The notes beneath the pieces are model-generated. The model was not told the DNA's origin. It saw only the letters and a program-made list of their open reading frames with translations, and searched no databases. A stretch of DNA of 44,835 nt from Tenacibaculum sp. GTDB taxonomy: Bacteria; Bacteroidota; Bacteroidia; Flavobacteriales; Flavobacteriaceae. Numbering within the stretch: position 1 is the stretch's first letter; each line of letters starts with the position of its first letter. The DNA lies in contig JAHDDQ010000007.1 of assembly GCA_020629275.1 (NCBI GenBank), positions 1 through 44,835 of the forward strand, in the 5' to 3' direction. This document shows positions 1-8,440 of the stretch, in pieces. A program made the position numbers and the translations under genes.

Positions 1-3000
1 ATGATACCTCATTCGATATTCCACTCCAACTTTGAATCGTAGATAATGGAGTTTGCTCATAAGAAAGTAATTCTCCTAATCTTACTCTAACTTCACTAAT
101 ATATTCTGATACATTTCCTTTTAAATCAACTATAAACGGTAAGGTATTGATAAATAATCCTAACGAATCCGCCGCTCCTAAAGATCCTTGCAATCGTCCT
201 GAAAATAATGACCCGAAAATAGCGTAATCTTTATTACTACATTTTCCTACCACAAGTCCATATGCCGCATGAAATAATACTGCTGGACTAATCCCTAAGT
301 CAACACTAAGTTTTCGAAGTTCTTTACTGAGGTCTTCCGATAAAACTACATGCGATTCTTTAATCTCACTTCCATTTCCGCGAATGTCTGATAATTCAAA
401 TGGATACGTTGGCTCGTCAATCGCTTCAAATAACCCTTTAAAATAAGATGAACTATCATTTAAAGATTGTTGGTGTAACGTGTGACCAATAAATTCTCTA
501 TATAAGACAGGAGTTGGAAGATTCTCTTCTTTTCCTGATAGATGTGTAGTTATCTCAGTAATAATCATCTTCAAGCCTGCATGATCAGAAACCAAATGAT
601 GTATAAATAACATCAAATAATAATAATCATTTTCTGTATCATTAACTAGCTTTAATTCTAATAGTGGTGCTTTTGAAACATCAATCCATTGTTTACTAGA
701 AGCTATTAATTGTTTTAATTCAGATAAAATATCTTCAGAACTATCTTCTATATTTAGTTCTTCTACTGATAATGGAGCTTCTTTAAGTACCACTTGAATA
801 GGTTGTGGTAATCCTTCGCTTAAAATACTTGTACGTAATACATCGTGACGATTTACTACAAACTGAAGTGCTTCTATAAAAGATGCTCTTCTTTCTTTAT
901 TTGTGAACGATAATAAAGCGGGTAGAATATAGAGATCTCCTTGATCTTGATCACTCATTAAGTGATGAAAATAAATTCCTTCCTGTAAAGGTGATAACGG
1001 ATAAATATCTTGAATATTTAAAGCAGCTCCAGGAACAGACTCCACAACTTTATCTATATCTTCTTGTTCAAAATTTACTAAAGGTACCATTGATGGAACT
1101 ATACGGTTTGTTCCTGCCACTATTCCGTTTGCTGGTACTTGATACGTTAATTCTAATGAAGATACTTTCTTACTTAGAGCAATTATAGTTGCTTTTGAAA
1201 AAATATCTTTTACTGTTATGTGAAAACCTATTTTTTGTAAACGAGTAATTAATTGAACTACTAATAGAGAGTGTCCTCCTAATTCAAAAAAATCATCGTA
1301 TATCCCTATATTTTCTACACCTAATAATTCTTCCCAAATATGAACTAACTTTTCCTCTGTTTCATTTCTTGGAGCTACGTATTCCTTACTCGATAGCATC
1401 GAATTATCGGGTTCTGGTAAGGCTTTTCTATCTAATTTACCATTACTTGTTAATGGCATTTCCTCTAGTTCAACCCATATTGTAGGAATCATATAATCGG
1501 GTAAACTCTCTCTTAATTCTTCCTGTAATTCTTGTTTGTTTAAATCTCCTTCAACAACTACATACCCCACCAAACGCTTGTTAGCATTTTTATCTTCTTT
1601 TGCTAATACACAAGATTGAATGATATTTACTAAGTTGGACAACGTACTTTCTATTTCGCCTAGCTCAATTCGGTTTCCACGAATTTTAACCTGATTGTCT
1701 TTTCTACCAATAAACTCAATATTTCCGTCTGGTAGCCAACGAGCTAAATCACCAGTTTTATATATTCTTCCTTTCTTTTTAAAAGGATTTGTAATAAACT
1801 TTTCTTTTGTTAGTTCTTCTCTATTTAAGTATCCTTTAGTTACACCATTCCCTCCTATACATAATTCTCCTATAACATCAGATGGTAATAGTTCATTACG
1901 ATCATTTAAAATATAAACCTCGGTATTTGGTACTGGCTTTCCTATTGACACCTCATCATTTATTTCAATTTTAGCTATAGTCGCCCATACTGTACATTCA
2001 GTTGGACCATATTCATTAAATAAAGGAACGTTTTCATATTTTTTGTAATGCCTTGCTACTAATTGCTTAGGTAATGCTTCTCCTCCTACAATAACTCTTT
2101 TGAAATTAGTATACTCTAAAACTTCTTCTTCTAATAAATGATTGTAATATGAACTAGAACATATGATAATGTCTAAATCCATTCCTTTTATTATTGATTT
2201 CATTTGTGAAGAATCTTTGATAGATTCATCCGTAGGTACAATAATTTTTCCTCCTGTAGTTAAGGTGCCAAAAATAAGAGCAACTGAAGGGTCAAAAACA
2301 AATGATGGTAAAAAAAGTACACTCTCTACTTTTCCATAATAGTTTTCTCTAGAGTTGCACAGAGATGATAAATTTGCGTGCGTTACAGTAACTCCTTTAG
2401 GATTTCCTGTACTTCCTGAGGTGTATATTACATAAGCTAAATCTTCGGTAGTTGCAATATTGTGTAAACTACTTTTAGCATACTTTTTAATTGTTTCCCA
2501 CTCTTTATCTAATGCGATAATGTTTTCCTGTGTTCCTAAAATTTCACAACTATTTGTACTACTTAATATAAATTTAGTTCTTGTGTCTTCGAGTATGAAA
2601 TCAATACGATCTTTTGGGTAATTAGGATCTATAGGCACATAAGCTCCTCCAGATTTTAAACTTCCTAAAATACCAATCAACATTTCTAGACTACGCTCTA
2701 TACAAATACCTATAAAGGTATTTGGCTTTACTCCTTGCTTTTGTAAATAATGAGCTAGTTGATTCGAACGCTCATCTAGTTCTTTATATGTTAATCCTTG
2801 TCCTTCGTAAACTACAGCTAAGGCTTCTGGTGTTTTTTGAACTTGTTTATCAAATAAATCTAAAACCGTAATATCTAAAACATCTTCAGATGCTTTAGTA
2901 TTCAAGACTTCTAATAGTTGTTTTTCTTCTTCCGCTGGAAGAATTGAAATCTCTTTTAATGGCTTTTCTAAGCTTACTTCGAATTGTCTTAAAATGTATA

Positions 3001-4246
3001 GGAATCTTTCAACAAATAATTCTATTTCATATTCATCGAAATAATCTTGTAAAAAATCTATATTTAATTCCAAAGGATAATCTTCACCATAGTCGCACCA
3101 ACGAATTGATAACGGTGCTTCTAAATCTACGATAGTAGACATATGTTTTATTGCTATATGAAGACCAGATGATAATGATTTTGGAAAAGGAAAAGGTTCA
3201 TAGTTTACAACGATATCAAAAACTTGCTTTCTATGTTGCGATAATAGCTTTAAAGATCTGTTTAAATGTGTAATAGGATATTGCCTATGCCGATAATCAT
3301 TACGTTGTATTTGTTTGATTTCAGTTATAAAATCAGTTAAAAGCTTGTCTGGATTATATTCTCCTTTAAAAGGAAAAACACTAGAGAACATTCCTAACGC
3401 TTTTCGTTCTTGTCTACTTCCTCTATTGTGTACAGGTACGCCAAAACTAAAAGATGTTTGATCTGTAGTTTTTCCAAAATATAATAATAACGCAGCTAAT
3501 GTAAATTGAGATAAATTTGCCTTTGTATCTTCCGATAAACGACCAAATAATTCTCTGTCTGTTTTAGAAATAAGTACAGAATATCTGCAACCTCCTTCTA
3601 AACCTTCTTGTTTTTTCTTGTAATTAATTACTGATTCAGGAATACTACTGTATTTCTCTTTCCAGTAACTTGCATCTTTAACGTACTGTTTAGATTCTAA
3701 ATATTCATTGCTTTTTTTAGCTAGGTCAGCATATGGCGGATAGGTAATAACCTCATCACTATTCTTTTGTCTTCTATCATATTCGTCTATAACATGACTA
3801 ACTACTATAGCAGAACCAAAACCATCGTATACTAAATGATGACTACATAAAACCCACCAATGCACATCTTCTGCTACTTTTATAAGTGTATAATTAAATA
3901 AGATTCCTTCATTAAAATCGAAAGCAGTATCCATTCTTTTTTGTGCCCATTCTTTGGCACTCTTATATGGATTTGGCTCTTGAGAGAAATCTAATTCATC
4001 TACAACTATCTCTAATGGGTTTTCACTCAAGGAAAATAAAGGTTCAATCCCTAAAAAATCATATTTGAAATTAAATGTATCAAATACTGACGGTAACCCA
4101 CTTAATACGTTCTTAAATAGAATTGTATCTAAATCACCTGTAAGAACAATATAACCTCCAATATTATATACTGGACTTTGGGGATTTATTATTTGACTGT
4201 AATAAACCTCCAATTGAGCTAAATGCAATTTCTCTTTTAAATTCAT
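1..4246 (-). CDS. Nonribosomal peptide synthetase, N-terminal part (C-A-T-C..., cut by window edge)
   Basis: The reading frame is open from an ATG at 4246 to the left edge (about 1415 residues). It starts directly in a condensation domain, with HHLVYDG at residues about 136-142. An adenylation domain follows: YTSGSTGNPKG near residue 602, FNEYGPTE, YKTGDLARW, and NGKLDRKALP as the A10 lysine. A carrier domain has FELGGHS with its pantetheinyl Ser near residue 990. A second condensation domain begins with SPLQEG and carries HHLVSDH (residues about 1216-1222), so the usual DG is DH. Aligned by eye to GrsA, the ten pocket positions read D-P-A-I-I-G-E-V-W-K. Asp235 implies an alpha-amino acid, but I do not recognise the code. 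A protein starting with a C domain is either an elongation module or takes an acyl starter. The exporter and type II thioesterase upstream belong to the same minus-strand cluster. The C-terminus and number of further modules are unknown. Confidence 0.97.
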   Translation of the reverse strand, partial: MNLKEKLHLAQLEVYYSQIINPQSPVYNIGGYIVLTGDLDTILFKNVLSGLPSVFDTFNFKYDFLGIEPLFSLSENPLEIVVDELDFSQEPNPYKSAKEWAQKRMDTAFDFNEGILFNYTLIKVAEDVHWWVLCSHHLVYDGFGSAIVVSHVIDEYDRRQKNSDEVITYPPYADLAKKSNEYLESKQYVKDASYWKEKYSSIPESVINYKKKQEGLEGGCRYSVLISKTDRELFGRLSEDTKANLSQFTLAALLLYFGKTTDQTSFSFGVPVHNRGSRQERKALGMFSSVFPFKGEYNPDKLLTDFITEIKQIQRNDYRHRQYPITHLNRSLKLLSQHRKQVFDIVVNYEPFPFPKSLSSGLHIAIKHMSTIVDLEAPLSIRWCDYGEDYPLELNIDFLQDYFDEYEIELFVERFLYILRQFEVSLEKPLKEISILPAEEEKQLLEVLNTKASEDVLDITVLDLFDKQVQKTPEALAVVYEGQGLTYKELDERSNQLAHYLQKQGVKPNTFIGICIERSLEMLIGILGSLKSGGAYVPIDPNYPKDRIDFILEDTRTKFILSSTNSCEILGTQENIIALDKEWETIKKYAKSSLHNIATTEDLAYVIYTSGSTGNPKGVTVTHANLSSLCNSRENYYGKVESVLFLPSFVFDPSVALIFGTLTTGGKIIVPTDESIKDSSQMKSIIKGMDLDIIICSSSYYNHLLEEEVLEYTNFKRVIVGGEALPKQLVARHYKKYENVPLFNEYGPTECTVWATIAKIEINDEVSIGKPVPNTEVYILNDRNELLPSDVIGELCIGGNGVTKGYLNREELTKEKFITNPFKKKGRIYKTGDLARWLPDGNIEFIGRKDNQVKIRGNRIELGEIESTLSNLVNIIQSCVLAKEDKNANKRLVGYVVVEGDLNKQELQEELRESLPDYMIPTIWVELEEMPLTSNGKLDRKALPEPDNSMLSSKEYVAPRNETEEKLVHIWEELLGVENIGIYDDFFELGGHSLLVVQLITRLQKIGFHITVKDIFSKATIIALSKKVSSLELTYQVPANGIVAGTNRIVPSMVPLVNFEQEDIDKVVESVPGAALNIQDIYPLSPLQEGIYFHHLMSDQDQGDLYILPALLSFTNKERRASFIEALQFVVNRHDVLRTSILSEGLPQPIQVVLKEAPLSVEELNIEDSSEDILSELKQLIASSKQWIDVSKAPLLELKLVNDTENDYYYLMLFIHHLVSDHAGLKMIITEITTHLSGKEENLPTPVLYREFIGHTLHQQSLNDSSSYFKGLFEAIDEPTYPFELSDIRGNGSEIKESHVVLSEDLSKELRKLSVDLGISPAVLFHAAYGLVVGKCSNKDYAIFGSLFSGRLQGSLGAADSLGLFINTLPFIVDLKGNVSEYISEVRVRLGELLSYEQTPLSTIQSWSGISNEVS

Positions 4247-4431
4247 CTTATAGTTTGGTTTTTTATTTTGGGGATCTCCTTTTAAATACGAATGAATAGA
4301 TAAAACAATTTATTCTGATTTTTTCGTAACAATAGCAGTTTACAGCTTGTAAAACAGTGTTTTTGCAAACCACCTATTTAATTTTAGATAGAAATGGTAA
4401 AGTGAACGTTTTTATTCAATCCATTTTTATA

Positions 4432-4508
4432 GTCAGTACGCTGACGATTATACAAACGTACATCCTGAACCGAATCTCAATATGAAAAAGATGACTTCTG
4501 TTCAGGAT
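4432..4508. promoter_or_regulatory. Inverted repeats in the exporter-NRPS gap
   Basis: The 341-base gap between exporter stop and NRPS start (4247-4587) has no gene. It holds two dyads: GTCAG-TACG-CTGAC (4432-4445), and a 9-bp perfect inverted repeat ATCCTGAAC (4462-4470) / GTTCAGGAT (4500-4508) spaced by 29 bases. The second could be a regulator site or an mRNA hairpin. The gap is long for co-transcribed genes, so the NRPS may have its own promoter here. That is inference; no clear -7/-33 pair was found. Confidence 0.35.
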
Positions 4509-4587
4509 ATAATAACTATTCTACTATGAATGAAAGTTTGTGTGATTTTACAAATTAATTTTTCATATTGTAGCTGTAAAATACTTT

Positions 4588-6246
4588 TTAGAAACTAGGA
4601 ATACCTAATGCAACTTCCTCTTGCATTTTACCATAATTAAACTTAATCAAACGATCGCAAAATTGATAATATGCATCATCATGTGTTATTGCTATTACGG
4701 TTTTTCCTTTGTTTTTTAGGGCAGGGATAATATTCTTGTAGAAATATTTTCTGAATTCAGGGTCTTGTTCTGCAGCCCATTCATCAAAAATAAATATGTC
4801 TTTATCTTCCATTAATGCATATATCAATGCCAACCTTTTCTTTTGTCCACTTGATAAATGCTGAAATATTTTATTTTCTTCTTCATTTTGTCTGATAACT
4901 TTTTCAAGTGCCATTTCTTTCAGCAATTCATCTAACTGTTCATTTGATGCACTTAAATCGAAACCATCGTAATTTTCTGTGAATAGATAATTATTAGAGA
5001 AAATACACGATAATTTATCTCTATAATGTGATCTATTATCGTTTGTAATTACAGTATCATTAAAGATTATTTCTCCAGATTTCTGAATACATAGCCCTGA
5101 TAAGATATTTATGAATGTACTTTTTCCACTACCATTACCACCATATATAAATATTACTTCTCCTTTTTCAATTTCTATATTAACCGGTTGTAGTACAAAA
5201 GTTACTTCTTCTTCTTTTTCGTCTAAATATTCATACGTAACATCTTTAATTTTAAGCTTTTCAAAACCTCCTAAATTATTCTTCGAAGAAATTTTGATAT
5301 TCTCATAATTGAATTTGCTTGTTGTTATTTCGTTAAGATTATTTATCCTAGAAATAGAAACATTAAAAGCTATAATATTTGGAATAGCTCCAACTAAAAT
5401 AGCGATAGGTCCCATTAAAAATAAAACAGCTAATATAAATCCTCCAATTACTTCTTGATTAATACCGAAGAATGCAGGTAAAACAAAAAGAATTACACCA
5501 ATAATTAAGTTAAAAGAAAACTCTCCTGTTAATTCATTTCCTAAAGAAGCTCTTTCAGATTTGATCATCAATTTAACTGCTTTTTCTCTATTCTTTTTTA
5601 TAAAATCAAAAAATATTGAATTACTTCTTTTAGAACTCATTTTAATTTTATTGAACCCATGTAAAAAATCATTATAATTACGCATAAATGAGTCATCAAG
5701 ATCTCTTTCTTCATCCATACTCTTTTCAATAATTGAACTACGGAATACATAAATAACACATAAAACAACCACTAGTCCTATTATCATAAATGCTCCTAAA
5801 GGATACAAATAAAACATGTAACCAATGGTAACAATTATCATTACAACTGCATTTATAAGAGAGATAAAAGTCTCAGGAACTTCTTCTAACGTACTAATAT
5901 CTTCCATTGCTGTTCTTACTTTCTCTTCTCCTAAGCGTAAATAAGATTCGTAATCTGACAATCTAATTCTATTAATAATTCTTAGCATCAAATCCTTTCC
6001 AAATGTAAGTGTTACTTTTATTAAATATCTTTTAAAGAAATAAGTAAAGAAAAAAGAAGTTACTATAAAGAATAAAAATACCTGCCAATCGTGACCTCCT
6101 AAAATTGGCAATGGTGCTCCTGCTATTTTATTATTTATTATTGCCAATAAAGCTGCAGACCATAAACTATGCATCAATGTAAATAATGCTAGCATTGGTA
6201 AAGCTAATTTAAATTTAAAGAAGCTGAATAAAGTTAATTTTTCCAA
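4588..6246 (-). CDS. Cyclic peptide export ABC transporter (PvdE/SyrD family), fused permease-ATPase
   Basis: A 552-residue half-transporter of the kind found beside NRPS genes for pyoverdine and syringomycin-type peptides. Residues 1-320 form the membrane domain, with hydrophobic helices near 15-35, 50-70, 125-165 and 245-295. Residues 325-552 are the ATPase: Walker A GGNGSGKST near 370, signature LSSGQKKRLAL near 464, Walker B IFIFDEWAAEQDPE with catalytic Glu, and H-loop AITHDD near 519. The length fits the family (about 550). It would act as a homodimer in the inner membrane, moving the peptide or its precursor to the periplasm. It lies between the type II thioesterase (68 bases upstream) and the NRPS. 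Start at 6246 follows the family N-terminus. The transported substrate is inferred from context only. Confidence 0.93.
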   Translation of the reverse strand: MEKLTLFSFFKFKLALPMLALFTLMHSLWSAALLAIINNKIAGAPLPILGGHDWQVFLFFIVTSFFFTYFFKRYLIKVTLTFGKDLMLRIINRIRLSDYESYLRLGEEKVRTAMEDISTLEEVPETFISLINAVVMIIVTIGYMFYLYPLGAFMIIGLVVVLCVIYVFRSSIIEKSMDEERDLDDSFMRNYNDFLHGFNKIKMSSKRSNSIFFDFIKKNREKAVKLMIKSERASLGNELTGEFSFNLIIGVILFVLPAFFGINQEVIGGFILAVLFLMGPIAILVGAIPNIIAFNVSISRINNLNEITTSKFNYENIKISSKNNLGGFEKLKIKDVTYEYLDEKEEEVTFVLQPVNIEIEKGEVIFIYGGNGSGKSTFINILSGLCIQKSGEIIFNDTVITNDNRSHYRDKLSCIFSNNYLFTENYDGFDLSASNEQLDELLKEMALEKVIRQNEEENKIFQHLSSGQKKRLALIYALMEDKDIFIFDEWAAEQDPEFRKYFYKNIIPALKNKGKTVIAITHDDAYYQFCDRLIKFNYGKMQEEVALGIPSF

Positions 6247-6314
6247 TTTTTTGTTTGATTTTAGTTATGAAAATTATTTAGTTTGATAATAGAAATCACG
6301 AAACGCATTTTATT

Positions 6315-7058
6315 TTAATGAACTACTGTTTTGATTCCTATTGCAGCATTGTAGATTTTATTTGCTATCGTTTTAGAGTTGTTAAATATGAAGAAATGAT
6401 CTCCCTTCAATAAATCAAATGTACACGGTGAGTTCGTCTCGTTTTTCCATGCTTTCATGCTTTCTAAAGGTGTTTTATCGTCTTCTTCTTTTCCTATTTC
6501 CTCTTCACCCATACATATATGTATCGGAATTGAAAATTGTTTTTCTGCTTCTTGAAACTTATATTCTTCAACAGCCTGAAAATCTGACCTTAGTATAGGG
6601 TAATACATATCTAACAAATCTTTGTGCTCGAAAATATCACTTGGCAGACCTCCTATTTTATTTATTTCCTCCCAAAATTCATCCTTGGGTAAAGTAGATC
6701 TTTTCTTACTACATCTTTCATATCCTGGAGCACCTCTACCTGTGAAAAAAAGACATGATGGTTGTTTTAAGTCTTTTTCTATAATTTTTTTAGTCAGTTC
6801 ATACCCTAATAAAGTACCTAAACTATGTCCATAAATAATGTAGTCACCTCCTTTTGTTATATGTGGTATTATTTTCTGTAGAAGATCAGCTACCATATCA
6901 TTAACGTCTGTTAGTAAATCTTCTTTAAATCGACTACCTCTTCCAGGAAGTTCTAGTGTTATCCACTCAACTTTTTTTGATATATGTTTTTCAATGTCAT
7001 TAAAACTGAATCGATTTCCTCCAGCAAATGGGAGTGCTATTATTCTTATCTTATTCAT
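6315..7058 (-). CDS. Type II thioesterase of the NRPS cluster (GrsT-like alpha/beta hydrolase)
   Basis: Editing thioesterase that removes misprimed acyl groups from carrier domains. Visible: N-terminal LPFAGGNRFSF near residues 8-18, typical of the family; nucleophile elbow YGHSLG (GxSxG); and GDHFFIF near the C-terminus with the catalytic His. Starting at ATG 7058 gives MNKIRIIALPFAGG, the usual family N-terminus and a 247-residue protein. An upstream in-frame ATG at 7127 would add 23 residues that look non-homologous. First gene of the minus-strand cluster, followed by the exporter and NRPS. The family is clear; the start choice is moderately sure. Confidence 0.93.
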   Translation of the reverse strand: MNKIRIIALPFAGGNRFSFNDIEKHISKKVEWITLELPGRGSRFKEDLLTDVNDMVADLLQKIIPHITKGGDYIIYGHSLGTLLGYELTKKIIEKDLKQPSCLFFTGRGAPGYERCSKKRSTLPKDEFWEEINKIGGLPSDIFEHKDLLDMYYPILRSDFQAVEEYKFQEAEKQFSIPIHICMGEEEIGKEEDDKTPLESMKAWKNETNSPCTFDLLKGDHFFIFNNSKTIANKIYNAAIGIKTVVH

Positions 7059-7784
7059 TGATAAATATTTTTGTGAAAAATTAAATTTTAAGATATTTCT
7101 ATTAAACACTTTCAGTATTCGAAACATTGAAAAGATGAATACTTCTTAACAATTTTGTATTTACTGAATTTGAAATGAAGTTTTTTCTAGAATTTATCTT
7201 TTTTCATAATTATACAGCTTTACAACTATATAAAGTAGTGTACTATTTGTGTGAGACTATTATTAATTTAATGGTAAAAATTAGATTTTTGTTATTCTGT
7301 AGCTTAATTAAGTTATCTTTTAATTGAAAAAAACACGCGTATTCTTAACTATCTAGACGATAGTGTGTAATGAAAATAATAAAATAACTTGAAAAATGGA
7401 TATAGCTTGCGCTACGGTTAGCCACAAATCTCCTCTACATTAAGATATTATTTGTAAAGAAGTCCTAAAAACGGGAGCAATGTAGCATAATTATTTTATA
7501 AAATCTACCATGAAATGTAAATAATTGGTTAAATCAAAATAATATAATTATTAAACACAAAGTCTTTATTTGTTTTTTTTAATTATAAAAACATATCCTA
7601 AAGTAGGATTAATCAGAATATTAAAATCTAATAATTCGAAAATGCTTTTATCAACTGAAATTTTTTTAAAAAAAATTTCAAGCAGTTAACAAAACCGTCT
7701 TGTAAGTTAAGTAATAAAAGTTTTTCAAACAAAAAAAAATGAAATTATCATATGGTATACTTACAATTAATAAAAAAAGCTATT
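7059..7784. other. Gene-free spacer between NRPS cluster and haem locus
   Basis: About 700 bases, very AT-rich, with no convincing reading frame on either strand. A less AT-rich island at about 7400-7490 contains CTACATT (7435-7441) and its inverse AATGTAG (7479-7485), perhaps a relic of a small mobile element. The promoter of the thioesterase operon should lie in 7059-7200, but I could not fix its boxes. Confidence 0.5.
7653..7687. terminator. Probable bidirectional terminator downstream of the hmuY-like gene
   Basis: Inverted repeat AACTG ... CAGTT encloses GAAATTTTTTT / AAAAAAAATTTC, giving a long A/T stem with U-runs in both directions. It lies about 100 bases past the stop of the minus-strand haem operon. 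Confidence 0.5.
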
Positions 7785-8405
7785 TTATTTTAAACTTTTA
7801 TCTCCTTGATTAGGGTTATAAACATAATTGAATGTGTAATATCTTGAATCTCCTGAGTTATCTAGATCTTTATAATAACTCAAGATCTCCATTTTTACGT
7901 AATGCCCTTCAATAGTTTTTATTACGATTACTTTACCAGCAATTCTACTTACTAAATTTGTCTGTCTGTTATATGTATACCATCCATTTCCACTTCCGTG
8001 TGGTAATGCATATACAGCGTTTGCATCTTGTTTAAACTCACTATCAGCTGGTGCTTCTACAATATCTCCAAAAGTTCCAGTTTGTAATACTAAAGATGCG
8101 TTTCCTGTTCTAGCTGGTTCGTCAGTTAAACCTATCATCTCACCCCCATTTACCAAAATTCTCGTTCCTCTAAATGCTATATCCCAATTATCTCCAGTAA
8201 CTTTGCTTCCAGTCTTAAAGTTAAATTTAGCAAACTCACCAGACGTAGCAGGCGGATTTGCAGTAAAATCAGTTGTCTGCGGTGCGTGGAAATTTTCTGT
8301 TTTTTTAGACTCCACTGGTTCTGAAATTGGATCATTATTTTTACTACATGATACCATAGTAATGGTAATTAATGCGACTATTAAAATTAATTTTGAACTT
8401 CTCAT
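7785..8405 (-). CDS. hmuY: HmuY-like haem-binding outer-membrane lipoprotein
   Basis: A 206-residue protein with a lipoprotein signal: basic MRSSK, a hydrophobic stretch, and a lipobox ending at Cys20 (TMVSC-SKNN). The mature part carries hallmarks of the HmuY family of Bacteroidetes: FNFKTGSKV..DNWDIAFRGTRILVNGG near residues 66-94, and VIKTIEGHYVKMEILSYYKD followed by RYYTFNYVYNP at the C-terminus. HmuY-type proteins capture haem at the cell surface and pass it to a partner TonB-dependent receptor. Here the receptor gene lies 35 bases upstream on the same strand, so the two are very likely one operon, in receptor-then-HmuY order rather than the HmuY-first order of Porphyromonas. Haem binding itself is inferred from the family; the ligand residues cannot be assigned by eye. 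Confidence 0.88.
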   Translation of the reverse strand: MRSSKLILIVALITITMVSCSKNNDPISEPVESKKTENFHAPQTTDFTANPPATSGEFAKFNFKTGSKVTGDNWDIAFRGTRILVNGGEMIGLTDEPARTGNASLVLQTGTFGDIVEAPADSEFKQDANAVYALPHGSGNGWYTYNRQTNLVSRIAGKVIVIKTIEGHYVKMEILSYYKDLDNSGDSRYYTFNYVYNPNQGDKSLK

Positions 8406-8440
8406 TTTTTTAAAATTTAACCTATTTATTTATTTTTATA

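Noticed and set aside
7390..7500. Insertion sequence or tRNA in the less AT-rich patch
   Set aside because: Only a 7-bp inverted pair is visible; no transposase, no cloverleaf and no target duplication were found.
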